A DNA stretch of 27,622 nt, from the IMG/VR virus record IMGVR_UViG_3300007541_000152, positions 1 to 27,622 of that record; one strand, given 5' to 3'. A model generated the notes under the pieces. It was not told the DNA's origin. It saw nothing but the letters and a program-made list of their open reading frames with translations, and searched no databases. Of the stretch, positions 10,170 through 15,486 are shown in pieces. Source of the DNA: a virus. A program made the translations under genes and the position numbers. Position 1 is the stretch's first letter. Every line of letters begins with the position of its first letter.

Positions 10170-12079
10170 GGTGCGTTATTCATCTCCGTCATTTTGTAAT
10201 CTCCATAACTAGGATTGTAATCTAATCCTATATCAGCAGCATGCTCTTTTTGCATACGTCTGAAAACCTTCATAGGAAACCAACTAGCCATAACTATATC
10301 AGTTTTTGACTTGTTTCGCTTTGAAACAGGCTTACCATCAAAGTATAACAGTTGTTGCCTATATTGCTGTACTTTTGCATTTGACATACCATCACCTACA
10401 GGTAAGTGTATTCTTCTATCTTCAAATAAATCTGCCATAGCACCTACACCATAAAGTGGGTCATGTTTATTTTTACCTGTAAGATGTCCTTGTACTGTAA
10501 TACCTGTACGTAAAGTAAATTCTTTTATACCTTCGTCCATACGAATTGCAGACTGAAATCCGTTTTCTTCTACTATCCAATGTCTACAATCGTAATCACG
10601 TAACCATACAGCCATCTGGTCAAGTGCTGCTCTAATACCGCCACCTTGATTATTTTCTAAATCAATTAAATATAATTCTCCACGATATTGGTCAATACCC
10701 CAAAGTACAGCAGCTTGATAACCAGATGATGCAGGGTCTAGTCCAGCAACTAAATATAAATTTTTATAAACTTGACCTAGTACTAAATCAGGTCGCATAC
10801 ATTGGTCAATAATATTCATAGTAAAGATTTGTGTACCTTCTACATATGCTTGATTGTAATATACCATTTCAAATGTTTGCCTACCACCTGTACTTTCTGC
10901 AGAATGTAATCTAGACATTAACCATTTAAAAGTACGTTTAGTAGGCCATAACATACAATCAGTATGCATATCTTCTTCGTGTTCTGGTATAGCACAATCT
11001 AATGAATGTGCAGTTTCTACTATGCTTGTAAAATTATCTGATTCAAGTAAATGATTATACAAATCATCAGGATGCTGACGTGAACCAATTACTACTACAG
11101 CAGTATGTTCCTCTTTACGAGATGATAATGTTGTAGTCCACCATTGTCTTGTACTTTCTCTTGCACCAGGTTGCATTGTAGTTTGGTGGTCTTCAATGTC
11201 GTCTGCAATAATTATGTCACAGTCACGTGATAATATCTTTCCACCTTTACCTACAGCAACCATTGTAGGTGATTTAATACCTGCAACTGTTCTAGTACCT
11301 ACAGTAAATTGATTTTGTGACCAGTTTTTACCTGACCTATTATCAGGTTTAAATGACATGCCTGGAGGACAGAAGTCATCTCTTAATTCTTCATTTGTAT
11401 CTAGTACATCAAGTACAGCAGATAACGCATTTTTAGCTATATCTTCGTTACCACCTACCCACATAATACGTACGTTAGGGTTTTTGCATATCTGATATAC
11501 AGCAAAGTGTATTAACAGTTCAGTCTTTCCATGTCGTGGGGGTGACAGTATTAATAATTCTTTACCGTTGTTTATAGAATCAATTATATTATTTATCCAA
11601 TTGACATGGAATGGTGCAGTTTCATATTTTTTGCCCAGTTCTGTTCTAAAGTATCTAGAGCGAAAGCTCGAAAAATTTTCTAATGCAGCTTCAGCTTCAG
11701 CGGATAGTTCCCAATCTTCTGCTGCAACTTCGTTGCGTAAATCTATTTTGTATGCTGCCATCATTCTGCTGACAGTAGCTGAAGAACAGCCAAGGAGGGA
11801 AGCCGCCTCAGCTACTGCCATCTCGCCAGTTGCAACTGCATCAGCTATACCTTCGCTTACGAAAGCTCGGTAATGCTGACCCCTTCGTACAGAAGCGTAA
11901 TCACCCTCATCAGAATTACGTTCTATATTAATTGGTTTTACAATTCTATCATTGTGCCGTTTGTCGGCTGCAAACTGTCGTTTTTGGCAGGTAGGAGAAC
12001 AAAATTTACGTTGCTTGCCTTTAAGTTTTTTTCTACATCCATTTGCTATGCAAACAACATTATGTTTAGTATCTACCAT
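10160..12079 (-). CDS. terL: Terminase large subunit with N-terminal zinc finger and HTH
   Basis: The ATPase-nuclease motor that packages DNA into procapsids. Residues 10-31 hold C10, C15, C27 and C31, a treble-clef-like zinc finger (KFCSPTC). Residues about 72-112 form a helix-turn-helix (AVAEAASLLGCSSATVSRMM). The ATPase has Walker A SPPRHGKTE at about 179-187 and Walker B DIIIADDIED at about 288-297. The nuclease domain shows D448 in AGLDPASSG, E504/E505 in WIVEENGF and an acidic TDIVMA near residue 600. At 639 aa it is longer than the usual ~450-550. The extra N-terminus may replace a separate small terminase subunit, which is not seen. CGGAGGA lies about a dozen bases before the ATG at 12079. 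The gene leads the minus-strand late operon. Confidence 0.95.
   Translation of the reverse strand: MVDTKHNVVCIANGCRKKLKGKQRKFCSPTCQKRQFAADKRHNDRIVKPINIERNSDEGDYASVRRGQHYRAFVSEGIADAVATGEMAVAEAASLLGCSSATVSRMMAAYKIDLRNEVAAEDWELSAEAEAALENFSSFRSRYFRTELGKKYETAPFHVNWINNIIDSINNGKELLILSPPRHGKTELLIHFAVYQICKNPNVRIMWVGGNEDIAKNALSAVLDVLDTNEELRDDFCPPGMSFKPDNRSGKNWSQNQFTVGTRTVAGIKSPTMVAVGKGGKILSRDCDIIIADDIEDHQTTMQPGARESTRQWWTTTLSSRKEEHTAVVVIGSRQHPDDLYNHLLESDNFTSIVETAHSLDCAIPEHEEDMHTDCMLWPTKRTFKWLMSRLHSAESTGGRQTFEMVYYNQAYVEGTQIFTMNIIDQCMRPDLVLGQVYKNLYLVAGLDPASSGYQAAVLWGIDQYRGELYLIDLENNQGGGIRAALDQMAVWLRDYDCRHWIVEENGFQSAIRMDEGIKEFTLRTGITVQGHLTGKNKHDPLYGVGAMADLFEDRRIHLPVGDGMSNAKVQQYRQQLLYFDGKPVSKRNKSKTDIVMASWFPMKVFRRMQKEHAADIGLDYNPSYGDYKMTEMNNAPWA
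11661..11869. repeat. 10-bp direct repeats bracketing the terL HTH segment
   Basis: CGAAAGCTCG occurs at 11661-11670 and again at 11860-11869. The bracketed ~190 bp encodes roughly terminase residues 70-139 (the HTH region) and is visibly richer in G+C than the flanks. The two copies fall in different reading frames (RAFV and SSFR), so they are not conserved because of protein sequence. Confidence 0.5.
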
Positions 12080-12169
12080 GTTTTAACTATTCCTCCGTAG
12101 ATGTTTGTATAGTGTGAATTATATGCTATAGTTCTGTTAATTACAAACATTAAACCATAGTATTTTGTA

Positions 12170-12330
12170 ACAGGTAAAGCGGTGACCGGGACATCAAAAG
12201 CTGCTGACAGGTAATACTGTACACTAGAAAGGCAAAGGCAGTACCCAAGAACACTAGAACAGGTTTAATTAGCATCAATAATCTCTATGCCCGCTCATGC
12301 CTGAAATTACTGGGGTTTCTAGATAAAAAA
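12170..12330. other. GC-richer structured segment in the divergent region
   Basis: This stretch is clearly higher in G+C than its surroundings. Complementary segments include CTAGAAA 12224-12230 with TTTCTAG 12316-12322, and TACTG with CAGTA around 12214-12243. The half-motif CACTAGAA is repeated directly, and ACAGGT recurs three times. It could be a structured leader of the terL transcript or an independent RNA on either strand. A 41-codon minus frame crosses it but has foreign-looking codon use and no clear SD. Confidence 0.35.
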
Positions 12331-12383
12331 TTACCAGGATATTTTTTTAGACATACATAACATATATGCAACGTCAAGATTAA

Positions 12384-12497
12384 CATATGTAGGTCAAAGG
12401 ATATACAGATACAGTATTCTTTTTGAGTAGGTAATGTATTTTATTTTGTACTGTATATGTATACTGTATCTGTATATACATATAGTACCTACATATG
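12384..12497. repeat. Inverted repeat with tandem 13-bp boxes (operator or iterons)
   Basis: A perfect 17-bp inverted repeat ATATACAGATACAGTAT (12401-12417) / ATACTGTATCTGTATAT (12461-12477) is enclosed by an 11-bp one, CATATGTAGGT (12384-12394) / ACCTACATATG (12487-12497). The 13-mer TACTGTATATGTA (12449-12461) is followed immediately by TACTGTATCTGTA (12462-12474), one base different, and a third copy lies inverted at 12404-12416. Three copies of a 13-bp box in an AT-rich divergent region fit repressor or initiator binding sites. Confidence 0.7.
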
Positions 12498-12517
12498 ACC
12501 AGTATATAAATTTAAAT

Positions 12518-12660
12518 ACAGACCTATGGTAGTTAAATGATATGCCTTGAAGGATAATGTAAGTCCATACTTCTAGAATAATAAGTTCAAAAGAAAGTTA
12601 CTTAAATGAGTACTGAACTTCAAGGTCTGTATGTCTGTTATCCTTGCGGAACAGACATAC
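12518..12660 (+). promoter_or_regulatory. Structured leader of the first early gene
   Basis: The perfect hairpin GTATGTCTGTT (12629-12639) / AACAGACATAC (12650-12660) has a ten-base loop and ends 35 nt before the ATG at 12696. Further complementary pairs compete or stack: ACAGACC 12518-12524 with GGTCTGT 12624-12630, CCTTGAAG 12545-12552 with CTTCAAGG 12618-12625, and AAGTTC 12583-12588 with GAACTT 12615-12620. Their overlap allows alternative folds, as in an attenuator. A T-rich stretch follows the hairpin. Confidence 0.55.
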
Positions 12661-12695
12661 TGTTTGTTTCTCTAGTTAACTATAAAGGAGATTAA

Positions 12696-12932
12696 ATGCT
12701 AGAAATAAAAGAAGAAGTTGTAGATACTACAGCTAAAGAAACAAATACTGAAGCTAAGACTTTTGAGTGCAAGGCTTCTAATCATGAAGGCGATAGACAA
12801 GTTAAATTAGGTTTTAACTTTAGAGAAAGCCGAAGTAAAAAACAAGGTAATAATTATGTTAATTACGAGTTTTGGTATCGTAATTTATGCAAGCCTTGCG
12901 GTCAAAATATCCTATTAGAAGCTCAGAAATAA
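12696..12932 (+). CDS. Small putative zinc-binding protein, 78 aa
   Basis: First gene of the plus-strand module. AAAGGAG lies six bases before the ATG. The N-terminal ~22 residues are acidic and Thr-rich (probably disordered). The rest carries FECKASNH (C25, H29) and NLCKPCG (C69, C72), four potential metal ligands, consistent with a small zinc ribbon-like fold. The middle is basic and aromatic (RESRSKKQGNNYVNYEFWY), suggesting nucleic-acid binding. No named family is recognised. It has its own structured leader and its own strong terminator, so it is a monocistronic unit at the front of the early region. That position suits an early regulator or host-takeover protein (inference). Confidence 0.75.
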   Translation: MLEIKEEVVDTTAKETNTEAKTFECKASNHEGDRQVKLGFNFRESRSKKQGNNYVNYEFWYRNLCKPCGQNILLEAQK

Positions 12933-12944
12933 TAGGTCTGTATT

Positions 12945-12987
12945 ACAGGAGGTTGGGATTAAATATCCCAGCCTTCTGTTTTTTTTA
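12945..12987 (+). terminator. Rho-independent terminator
   Basis: A 14-bp stem (12945-12958 with 12966-12979, two G-U pairs), a seven-base loop TTAAATA and then eight T residues. It lies 13 nt after the stop of the 78-aa gene. Confidence 0.9.
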
Positions 12988-12995
12988 TATGGAAC

Positions 12996-13017
12996 TATTA
13001 ACAAACACGTGATAAGT
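12996..13017 (+). promoter_or_regulatory. Putative promoter element, copy 1 of a 22-bp repeat
   Basis: This 22-bp block differs from 14134-14155 at one base. It consists of TATTAACAAACAC, then G (T in the other copy), then TGATAAGT. It follows a terminator and precedes a leader hairpin and gene. TTAACA could be a -35 box with TACAAC 17 bp later as -10. Alternatively GATAAG could be the -10, which would start the RNA at the hairpin. The length and conservation would also fit a phage polymerase promoter. Confidence 0.6.
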
Positions 13018-13023
13018 CGATAC

Positions 13024-13047
13024 AACGCTTTTACTTACGTAAGCGTT
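13024..13047 (+). promoter_or_regulatory. Leader hairpin with TACTTACGT loop
   Basis: AACGCTT (13024-13030) pairs with AAGCGTT (13041-13047). The loop is T + TACTTACGT. The hairpin ends 20 nt before the ATG at 13068. The loop is shared with the hairpins at 16097-16129 and 20985-21015, while the stems differ. Confidence 0.65.
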
Positions 13048-13067
13048 ATATCTATATAGGAGGAATA

Positions 13068-13358
13068 ATGAATAATAAATTTAAGCAAATTAGAAAGAGC
13101 TTTTTAGAGATTAATTGGAAAAGCTATTTGTATTATAATTATGTATATAAATATTTATGGCGAATTATAGATAAAAAATACATAAGTATGGGAAAAGATA
13201 GCTTAAAACAATTTACTATCAAGTTTAATAAAGAATTTAAAACTGATTTTACAGAAGAAGAACTTGAAATGTTGCATGGCGATTACATAGTAGGAGCTAT
13301 TTTTTGGGATTCAATAGAAGAAGATATTAGTATGATATTAGAAAGTAGGAATAAATAA
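13068..13358 (+). CDS. Hypothetical protein, 96 aa
   Basis: A strong AGGAGG lies six bases before the ATG. The N-terminal ~45 residues are basic and Tyr/Lys-rich (SYLYYNYVYKYLWR). The C-terminal half is acidic (DFTEEELEMLHGDY and EEDISMILESRNK). The contrast suggests a two-part, possibly DNA- or membrane-surface-associated protein, but no membrane helix or known motif is evident. Its stop overlaps the start of a 33-aa membrane peptide (TAATG), so the two are probably made together. Family and function are unrecognised. Confidence 0.75.
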   Translation: MNNKFKQIRKSFLEINWKSYLYYNYVYKYLWRIIDKKYISMGKDSLKQFTIKFNKEFKTDFTEEELEMLHGDYIVGAIFWDSIEEDISMILESRNK

Positions 13359-13459
13359 TGGATATATTAGGACTAATGACTATTAGTGCTAAATGGTTGA
13401 CACTAGGACTAATGTTTACAGCTATTGTCATACTTGTATGGCTATTTAGTAAAGAATAA
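13358..13459 (+). CDS. Single-pass membrane microprotein, 33 aa
   Basis: A 33-codon frame beginning at the TAATG overlap with the previous gene. Residues about 12-30 (WLTLGLMFTAIVILVWLF) form one uninterrupted hydrophobic helix, followed by a short charged SKE tail. Translational coupling supports expression; no independent SD is visible. It may be a small phage membrane protein acting on host envelope or metabolism, or an antiholin-like peptide, but no homologue is recognised. Confidence 0.6.
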   Translation: MDILGLMTISAKWLTLGLMFTAIVILVWLFSKE

Positions 13460-13468
13460 CAGTATATC

Positions 13469-13497
13469 GTTGTCGTATATCTTTTGAATACGACAAC
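13469..13497 (+). promoter_or_regulatory. Leader hairpin / possible terminator
   Basis: A perfect 10-bp stem GTTGTCGTAT / ATACGACAAC with nine-base loop ATCTTTTGA, followed by TTTT. It sits 20 nt before the ATG at 13518. It could end the upstream transcript, protect the 5' end of the next one, or both. Confidence 0.65.
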
Positions 13498-13517
13498 TTT
13501 TCATGAAAGGAGATTAT

Positions 13518-13784
13518 ATGAAGACTGTTGTATGCGGATATTGTTCGCAAGATGTAGAAACTATGAGAGATAGATATTGGTATTTTTCTAAAAAGACTAA
13601 CGCTAAATATCCATTGTTTGTTCATAGTTCATGCGGAGTAAAAATATTTGAGATGAACGAAAATATTTGGACATTTCATAATTTAGGTAAGCAAAGAACT
13701 AATGTAATTATTACACCTATAGAACTTAAAAAAGAAGTAGAAATAGATGAAGTAATTTACGAACAAAGTAAACTTAAAATATAA
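13518..13784 (+). CDS. Small putative zinc-finger protein, 88 aa
   Basis: The ATG at 13518 is chosen over 13503 because AAAGGAG falls between them, leaving ideal spacing for 13518. The product starts MKTVVCGYCSQDVE and has a CxxC pair (C6, C9) and H-S-S-C-G near residue 37, a likely one-zinc ribbon or knuckle. An aromatic stretch RYWYFSKK lies between. The C-terminal third is charged with several Ile/Val beta strands. No named family. It is bracketed by hairpins on both sides, so it forms its own small expression unit. Confidence 0.75.
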   Translation: MKTVVCGYCSQDVETMRDRYWYFSKKTNAKYPLFVHSSCGVKIFEMNENIWTFHNLGKQRTNVIITPIELKKEVEIDEVIYEQSKLKI

Positions 13785-13792
13785 TATATAGC

Positions 13793-13822
13793 TAGAGTGT
13801 ATATCCCCTTATGTACACTCTA
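13793..13822 (+). promoter_or_regulatory. Leader hairpin
   Basis: A 9-bp stem TAGAGTGTA (13793-13801) / TACACTCTA (13814-13822) with a 12-base loop containing CCCC, lying 39 nt before the ATG at 13862. A second AT-only palindrome (GTATATAT ... ATATATAC) follows. Confidence 0.6.
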
Positions 13823-13861
13823 TGGTATATATAAATATATACTAATAAAAAAGGAGAAACT

Positions 13862-14074
13862 ATGAATATAGTAGAAATAGATAAAGCAATTACAACATTA
13901 GGAACTATTCTTAATGACTATCAATTAGACCAAGTAAAAAATTTAGTTGGCCAAGCAGTTATTGATTATCATGAAGATAAAGCAGAATCTAGATATAGAG
14001 CTGATTTAAAAGTTCTAAATGTAGATATGAAATTAGATGTTGATTCATCTGATTTTGGCGATATACCATTTTAA
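13862..14074 (+). CDS. 70-aa protein with SSB-like C-terminal tail
   Basis: AAAAGGAG lies six bases before the ATG. Residues 1-45 look like two amphipathic helices (IDKAITTLGTILNDYQLDQ...). The last residues are VDSSDFGDIPF. This closely resembles the conserved acidic tip of bacterial single-stranded DNA-binding proteins (D-F-D-D-D-I-P-F in E. coli SSB), the peptide that docks exonucleases, primase, RecO and other replication proteins. At 70 aa there is no room for the ~110-aa OB fold, and none is seen. Inference: a small adaptor or competitor that recruits or diverts host SSB partners. It is followed immediately by a terminator, so the tail is the true end. Confidence 0.75.
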   Translation: MNIVEIDKAITTLGTILNDYQLDQVKNLVGQAVIDYHEDKAESRYRADLKVLNVDMKLDVDSSDFGDIPF

Positions 14075-14085
14075 TATATTCCTTT

Positions 14086-14126
14086 GGAGAGTGCTGTTGC
14101 TTTTGCACAGCACTTTCCATTTTTTT
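14086..14126 (+). terminator. Rho-independent terminator
   Basis: A 12-bp stem (14086-14097 with 14107-14118, one G-U) around TGCTTTTGC, followed by a run of seven T at 14120-14126. It ends the unit containing the SSB-tail gene. Confidence 0.9.
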
Positions 14127-14133
14127 AGTTGAT

Positions 14134-14155
14134 TATTAACAAACACTTGATAAGT
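14134..14155 (+). promoter_or_regulatory. Putative promoter element, copy 2 of a 22-bp repeat
   Basis: Same block as 12996-13017 with a single difference. Here the core ACACTTGATAAGTGT is a perfect 6-3-6 palindrome, typical of a repressor operator. It again sits directly after a terminator and before a leader hairpin. Confidence 0.6.
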
Positions 14156-14229
14156 GTATATAGCTGGTAGTGTATGAATTGTTTTTGTGTTCGAGTTTTC
14201 ACAATTTGTATGCTACTAGCTGTATATAC
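14154..14229 (+). promoter_or_regulatory. 29-bp wobble-rich leader hairpin
   Basis: Bases 14154-14182 pair with 14201-14229 without interruption: 29 pairs, seven of them G-U, and an 18-base loop (14183-14200). G-U pairs would be mismatches in a DNA cruciform, so the structure is meant for RNA. It ends 24 nt before the ATG at 14254 and could be an RNase III site, an mRNA stabiliser or a protein-binding leader. Confidence 0.75.
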
Positions 14230-14253
14230 AGCAAAACGAAAGGAGTAATCGTT

Positions 14254-14478
14254 ATGGAAGAAAATCAATACGAGTTACCTATCTGCGGTATTACTGGTAA
14301 ACCAGTGCCATGGAATAAAAGAACTTGGATAAGCAGATACATAAATGGGGAACTTAAAACCATTCCATTGTATCTTGACATTGATGCAGTACGTGATTTA
14401 CATAGACAATCACCAACTTACAAAGCTAAGAAATCTGTATCAGTTGTTGACAATCAAGAGTTAGTGTCTACTGAATAG
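14254..14478 (+). CDS. Hypothetical protein, 74 aa
   Basis: The frame is open back to 14170, but that part lies inside the leader helix. AAAGGAG at about 14240-14246 points to the ATG at 14254 as the real start. The product begins MEENQYELPICGITGKPVPW and contains an ICGITGK turn, then basic NKRTWISRY and an acidic IDAVRDLHR helix. There are too few cysteines for a zinc site. No family is recognised. The last codons are part of a 14-bp hairpin (14459-14490) that precedes the next gene. Confidence 0.7.
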   Translation: MEENQYELPICGITGKPVPWNKRTWISRYINGELKTIPLYLDIDAVRDLHRQSPTYKAKKSVSVVDNQELVSTE

Positions 14479-14490
14479 TAGGCACTAACT
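14459..14490 (+). promoter_or_regulatory. Hairpin across the stop codon, before the next SD
   Basis: A 14-bp stem (14459-14472 with 14477-14490, one G-U) closed by the tetraloop GAAT. It spans the end of the 74-aa gene and finishes 13 nt before the ATG at 14504. It may govern coupling between the two genes or protect the mRNA. Confidence 0.65.
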
Positions 14491-14503
14491 AGAAAGGAAA
14501 ATT

Positions 14504-14698
14504 ATGGATGAAATAATAAAATTAAATCAATTAACTAAAAAACAATTACGTACAATTATATTGTTTATGTTGCGTGATACTCTTAATTGGTCTACCAATG
14601 ACAGAGTTATAGAAACAATTCGTCAACATAATGCAATGCAATATGAAGCAATTAAATATCAAATTAATAAACACTATAAAAATCAAGAGGAGGAATAA
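14504..14698 (+). CDS. Hypothetical helical protein, 64 aa
   Basis: AGAAAGGAAAATT precedes the ATG. The product is all helical in appearance: LNQLTKKQLRTIILFMLRD then a second helix RVIETIRQHNAMQYEAIKY. The basic first helix could contact nucleic acid. It ends QEEE because its last codons GAGGAGGAA are also the SD for the next gene, whose ATG overlaps its stop (TAATG). No known family is recognised. Confidence 0.75.
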   Translation: MDEIIKLNQLTKKQLRTIILFMLRDTLNWSTNDRVIETIRQHNAMQYEAIKYQINKHYKNQEEE

Positions 14699-15045
14699 TG
14701 CGACAATATACAGATAGTGCAGACGCTATCAAAGCTTATGCAGAAGAAGTTAATTTTGACTTATCCAAATGTGATGAGGTAATTGAAATTAAGGAAAGCG
14801 ATAAATCAAGAGGTGGTTTAAAAATTAAATTTCCTAATTACAATAAAAAAATTATGACAGTTACAGTACATCACACATGGGGAGATATGTTTGACATTAC
14901 ATTTCATACTGATGAAAAAGGAGAACAAACAGTTAATGATATTTTCTTTGATGATTTAATGAAAACATTTTCTGCTTTAAAACTAGCAATGACTGGTATT
15001 ACAAAAGAACAATGGAAAAATATTTTATTTAATGAGGAAGAATAA
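14698..15045 (+). CDS. Hypothetical protein, 115 aa
   Basis: Starts in the TAATG overlap after a perfect SD embedded in the previous gene. The product has an alpha/beta pattern: an N-terminal helix (SADAIKAYAEEV), a strand-rich middle (GGLKIKFPNYNKKIMTVTVHHTWGDMFDITFHT) and a C-terminal helical part. HHTWGD is conspicuous but is not a motif I can name. It ends NEEE, again doubling as the next SD. The following four or five genes are all coupled through the same kind of junction. Confidence 0.75.
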   Translation: MRQYTDSADAIKAYAEEVNFDLSKCDEVIEIKESDKSRGGLKIKFPNYNKKIMTVTVHHTWGDMFDITFHTDEKGEQTVNDIFFDDLMKTFSALKLAMTGITKEQWKNILFNEEE

Positions 15046-15194
15046 TGATTACAGACGTTAAAAAACTAGTAGCAATTATAAATGTATTACGCAGACAAAT
15101 AGATGTAGCATTTGAATTATTAACACCTGAACAACAGGCATATTTTTTAACTGCTATTAAAACTATTGGCGAACCATATATGGAGGAAGAATAA
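15045..15194 (+). CDS. Microprotein of a tandem paralogue pair, 49 aa
   Basis: A 49-codon frame starting in a TAATG overlap with GAGGAAGAA as SD. The product contains VLRRQIDVAFELLTPEQQA, then YFLTAIKTI and ends MEEE. It is clearly related to the next gene product (VLR-Q-D-AF---TPEQQA--L-AI--I), so the two arose by duplication. The pattern suggests two amphipathic helices, possibly forming a dimer. No outside homology is recognised. Confidence 0.8.
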   Translation: MITDVKKLVAIINVLRRQIDVAFELLTPEQQAYFLTAIKTIGEPYMEEE

Positions 15195-15373
15195 TGAGTG
15201 TTAATTTAAAATTAGCAAAAAGTTTAAGTAAAAGTATTACACAATTATTAAAAGTTATAGATGTTTTGCGTAAACAAAATGATGCAGCTTTTAAAATTAT
15301 GACACCAGAACAACAAGCTATTTGGTTAGTTGCTATACAACAAATTAAACAACAACCTATGGAGGAAGAATAA
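15194..15373 (+). CDS. Microprotein of a tandem paralogue pair, 59 aa
   Basis: Second copy of the pair: VIDVLRKQNDAAFKIMTPEQ, then QAIWLVAIQQI, ending MEEE. It has a ten-residue longer N-terminus than its paralogue (basic, LAKSLSKSITQLL). Start and stop are both TAATG overlaps. The 3' end ATGGAGGAAGAATAATG is identical to the ends of the genes on either side. Confidence 0.8.
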   Translation: MSVNLKLAKSLSKSITQLLKVIDVLRKQNDAAFKIMTPEQQAIWLVAIQQIKQQPMEEE

Positions 15374-15486
15374 TGCCAACTTATAAAATACTTGTCAGAT
15401 TTGATGCTGAAGATTGGGATGACGCTGTTAGCGTTGTTGAAAATATGTATATAAAAGATTGGATAAGTGAAATGGAGGAAGAATAA
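15373..15486 (+). CDS. Microprotein, 37 aa
   Basis: A 37-codon frame in the chain of TAATG-coupled genes. MPTYKILVRFDAEDWDDAVS reads as a strand followed by a helix, a half ferredoxin-like unit. It ends MEEE through the shared SD/stop/start cassette. It resembles the N-terminal part of the following 51-aa protein in layout (strand, acidic turn, Ala-rich helix) but not strongly in sequence. No family is assigned. Confidence 0.7.
   Translation: MPTYKILVRFDAEDWDDAVSVVENMYIKDWISEMEEE

Larger units (their letters stand above)
12080..12695. promoter_or_regulatory. Divergent intergenic control region (616 bp)
   Basis: Lies between the minus-strand packaging operon and the plus-strand early operon and has no convincing gene. 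It contains, left to right: an 8-bp inverted repeat (ATGTTTGT 12101-12108 / ACAAACAT 12143-12150) in the terL leader; a more GC-rich stretch at about 12170-12330 with several inverted repeats; an AT-rich repeat block at 12384-12497; and a leader with nested complementary segments (12518-12660) just before the first early gene. Both outward promoters, and possibly an operator or origin, should be here. I could not place exact -35/-10 boxes with confidence. Confidence 0.7.

Noticed and set aside
11568-11873. Plus-strand open frame of 101 codons opposite terL
   Set aside because: Antisense to conserved terminase domains, without SD or phage-like codon use. Other long frames opposite the large genes (near 5580, 9217, 9841, 25853, 26408) were dismissed likewise.
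12073-12150. Minus-strand 25-codon frame overlapping the terL start
   Set aside because: No SD before its ATG. The terL SD lies inside it, so it reads as leader sequence.
12150-12275. Minus-strand 41-codon frame with hydrophobic N-terminus
   Set aside because: No convincing SD, codon use unlike the phage, and it lies in a region rich in inverted repeats. Recorded as a finding but not as a gene.
12449-12474. Tandem near-identical repeats as a CRISPR-like array
   Set aside because: Adjacent 13-mers without spacers, no cas genes. Better explained as protein-binding boxes.
14170-14253. Upstream extension of the 74-aa gene
   Set aside because: It covers the 29-bp RNA helix, and the SD and spacing favour 14254.
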